A stretch of DNA of 64,000 nt from Symbiodinium sp. CCMP2592 (taxonomy: Eukaryota > Sar > Dinophyceae > Suessiales > Symbiodiniaceae): contig CAJNDT010000001.1 in assembly GCA_905221615.1 (NCBI GenBank), forward strand, positions 2,221,894-2,285,893. Reading direction: 5' to 3'. Of this stretch, positions 62,601 to 64,000 are shown piece by piece. The notes under the pieces are model-generated. The model was not told the origin of the DNA. It ran no database searches and saw nothing but the letters and a program-made list of their open reading frames with translations. Positions within the stretch are counted from its first letter, which is position 1; every line of letters starts with the position of its first letter. Both the position numbers and the translations under genes were made by a program.

Positions 62601-64000
62601 ACTCCAACAGGTGAGTGGTTTCTTCGATACTGTAGCGTCCCTCCCGGCCAAGTGGATTGTTCACCTCCGTAGATCCTGGAGATTAGCTTACCAACGAATT
62701 GCCAGCAAGTCCAGACATTGGCATTACGCACGGGGCCCCATGACCAGTTTACTATGTAGACTGAGGGATTTGCAGTGGGAGGCACCAGATCTTGATGTAT
62801 GGACGGACCCAACTGGTTCTCAACATACTCTGAACTTCGCGAATCCCCTTATGCAATCCCAGATGACCTTTCACCTGATTGAAACACAAGAAGCCTTACT
62901 GTGGCGAGCTTCCAGCCGGCATCCAGGAGGTAAAGGTTTAGAGAAAGGTGCAGATGTTAGTGTGGCATCGAAGCATTTACGTCAACTGCAGAACATAGGC
63001 CAGATACGTGCACTACATGCGCTAGTCCAGGGCAGTATCCCTTCAGCTGACAATCACTTGCTTGACGAGTGCCCTTTTTGCAAGCAATCCAACCCGACAC
63101 TCCTACATCTACTATGGCAATGCCGTGAGCTAAACCAGATCCATGGAGAGCCCCCTGGCGAATGGGTTAGGCAAGCAGAATCCTGCACCCACCCCTGCTA
63201 TTGGCTTCGTGGCATCGCTCCATCCTCGTGGACTCACTTAAAAGAAAGAACCCGCCTTAACCTGGAAACCAACACCACAGAAACCGGCATTTGGGTTAAT
63301 GGGGCCGTTTTGCATGGTTATCGTTATGGAACGGATGGGAGTGGAGGTCGCAATAACTCCGATAAACGTTGCAGGCTATGTAGCTGGGGGATCTCGGCCG
63401 TTGCTCTTAGTCATGACGGCACATGGGAATGTGTGGGTACGCGGGCAGGTTTTCTGGAAGGCCCCAAACAAACAGTGCCACGTGCAGAGTTGCGAGCTCT
63501 GGTTGAGCTGATATGCAGCACGCAAGGTGAAGTTCATTTCAGCTGTGATTCGTTAGTAACGGTGAAGAACCTAAAACGCCTCTTGCACAGTCGGAAAATC
63601 AAACACAAAACATTACATGCCGATCTTTGGTTGAAAGTTGTTAGCAGTCTTGAAAGGCAGATCCACCCGATGTGGGTCAAGTCGCATGTTGATAGGAAGT
63701 CGTTTGAAGAACTCTTCGGTGATCAATCAGATTGGGCCTTTGTCTCCAACCAGCATGCGGACAGCGCTGCCGGAGAGAGAGCGAAGTGGCTGGATAAGCA
63801 GGCTACGTATGCCACATATCATGATATAAACCGACTGATTGATCAGAAATTGTTTCGAATTCAACAACACTTGCTTCCTCGCATTGCTGGCATCCTGTCG
63901 GCCATTCCACATCACGCCAATCTTTTTGGGCCGCGCCCGGCAACTAGACAACAGTTTCTAGATCTTCTGCGAACCACACACCCATGGCATCATTGGCAGT
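59521..64000 (+). CDS. LINE ORF2: endonuclease, reverse transcriptase, RNase H (partial at 3')
   Basis: The frame is open from at least the ATG at 59521 to 63999 (1,493 codons) with no stop. The EEP endonuclease has N142 (A-N-I-T-S-W), E166 (L-A-E-H), D274 and N276 (A-D-F-N), D310 (L-D-Y) and H335 (R-P-H). RT has D756 (L-L-L-D-I-N), Q814-P817 (Q-G-C-P) and D848-D849 (W-L-D-D). A C-x2-C-x8-H-x4-C finger covers 1184-1201. RNase H has D1272, E1323, D1343 and D1414. The protein would nick target DNA and copy the element RNA from the nick. The start is uncertain because the frame is open further upstream within ORF1, so reinitiation or frameshifting from ORF1 is possible. It is truncated only by the window edge. 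Confidence 0.92.
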   Translation, partial: MPRDVSKAPNPKKIFGRKQALKTTKGAWNYSKTDRINHYPAFSIAYNTSHRQWQKFSALTSSQQSWNQGKSSSSSLEPRSTRAAVFAPHTPSLTPDAGWQVRVVSPYAHLDKKILNAMREPTSIEAQPGDVCHETFSLLFANITSWSPHAQEFFRNARQQVLMLAEHKQFDVEDMGRVLTKSGYHTAAQAAIMKDAGPSCGVAIATKSYLNSTPHPVGNERWLSKILRFKGFSMALVVAYFPVDGIQHSQYKQLQLEIGSYLGSLDTTWILAADFNCQPEELASTGWPRRIGGQIVSPNQPTISTGSVLDYVIVARTLEGTVNVSVELAVPWRPHYGLNISFKASVLRTPIPTLSSVNLTVGVGPRMPWNRYARNSPKNALEDGYTQWCLQAQQYLGCTDTEKGPLLGHRPVIIMQPRVEAKHMDNTHKETHVWYWATINRLVRDWDRLDISKQTHKELLQQKLQGLSTRLDEFWGVTETESDNVGENFPVFSDPHNFSRKGMQKLLGNLCLPGEVIRKNLLHTLQLRFQHAIKLAHFTKRVELEAKLGSLGAAHKFLKRDEVSSARPFTHLDVERRPQARREYWVGIWGEVMRDCFPSKRLQHLALDQADKLKPISSSQIRHTLRHMKSKKGGGDGWSLQALKALPDEAFSGLSWLFQRVERGLDWPLGVKYVVVAMLPKNLETERPISLTSYIYRLYMKMRQHLVDTWVKGIMTCSPWDGAVPGGNVFDRVLGRMLRSGVMIYSSQYQITLLLDINKFYDSVDRERLVDEALELDYPPLVLLLAMLVHASPRTLVAEGQASDTISPRYSILQGCPTSVALAKAYLFQALRTLHDLYPDFDISSWLDDLAFDRCGSDAQALVTEITSLYLKLVRLLHSLNLTINTRKSGFLCSHASLRRALNTHFKRFFPGVSFPKPLDCVRDLGVDNSGGRLRRLPTAKLRITKSLRRAANMKHTPRKLRKNLIQTNVLASGLWGVQGLGLAPSTLHMYRARIGRVGGFAHKLGCLTTAWRLFSDKSVDPLHKTLLQQVSGFFDTVASLPAKWIVHLRRSWRLAYQRIASKSRHWHYARGPMTSLLCRLRDLQWEAPDLDVWTDPTGSQHTLNFANPLMQSQMTFHLIETQEALLWRASSRHPGGKGLEKGADVSVASKHLRQLQNIGQIRALHALVQGSIPSADNHLLDECPFCKQSNPTLLHLLWQCRELNQIHGEPPGEWVRQAESCTHPCYWLRGIAPSSWTHLKERTRLNLETNTTETGIWVNGAVLHGYRYGTDGSGGRNNSDKRCRLCSWGISAVALSHDGTWECVGTRAGFLEGPKQTVPRAELRALVELICSTQGEVHFSCDSLVTVKNLKRLLHSRKIKHKTLHADLWLKVVSSLERQIHPMWVKSHVDRKSFEELFGDQSDWAFVSNQHADSAAGERAKWLDKQATYATYHDINRLIDQKLFRIQQHLLPRIAGILSAIPHHANLFGPRPATRQQFLDLLRTTHPWHHWQ

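Larger units (their letters stand above)
58503..64000 (+). mobile_element. Non-LTR retrotransposon (LINE), 5' part to window edge
   Basis: ORF1 at 58503-59648 and ORF2 from 59521 overlap by 128 nt in different frames. ORF2 has the order EEP endonuclease, RT, CCHC finger, RNase H, which fits I/R1-like LINE clades that carry RNase H. Both frames are uninterrupted over 5.5 kb, unlike the copia copies, so the element may be active or recently so. The 3' end and tail lie beyond the window. The 5' end is not defined. Confidence 0.9.

Overview
The window looks like nuclear DNA of a unicellular alga, most likely a dinoflagellate (Symbiodiniaceae-like). This is an inference from interstitial TTTAGGG-type repeats, dense microsatellites, Ty1/copia elements with lysine/glycine-rich gag, a LINE carrying RNase H, and the near absence of simple host genes. 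No bacterial-type operon, rRNA or tRNA gene was recognised.

Layout. 1-13432: low-repeat DNA with no supportable gene, possibly intron or intergenic. 13477-23319: copia-type LTR retrotransposon copy A (+). 23320-23358: a G-rich spacer. 23359-39281: copy B (-), a nearly 16-kb full-length version of the same element. The two copies lie tail to tail and form a very large interrupted palindrome. 39282-55400: accessory DNA rich in G/C runs, trinucleotide and dinucleotide arrays, degenerate telomere-like arrays, minisatellites and at least three families of short palindromic (MITE-like) repeats. 55737-57290 (-): a decayed PIWI-clade Argonaute sequence, 5'-truncated and frameshifted. 58503 to the right edge: a LINE (+) with an open ORF1 and an open ORF2 (endonuclease, reverse transcriptase, RNase H) that runs off the window.

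How the genes work together. The copia element has the usual order gag, protease, integrase, reverse transcriptase, RNase H. A methyltransferase-like domain lies between integrase and RT. Downstream of pol is a roughly 7-kb module not expected in copia elements: a Tpt1/KptA-like (ADP-ribosyltransferase-fold) domain, a Cys-rich zinc finger, and a large protein with an endonuclease/exonuclease/phosphatase-like domain, a possible membrane segment and a second Cys cluster. This module is the best candidate for an undescribed system. Copy A lost 6,075 bp of it at a 13-bp microhomology. Outside pol, copy A is about 3 percent diverged from copy B, while the RT/RNase H block is identical in protein, which suggests a mosaic origin by template switching.

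Caveat. All seven gag-pol frameshifts that separate the two copies are single-base changes in short homopolymers, and every outer LTR edge touches a G or C run. Long-read sequence error or an assembly join at these points is a real possibility.
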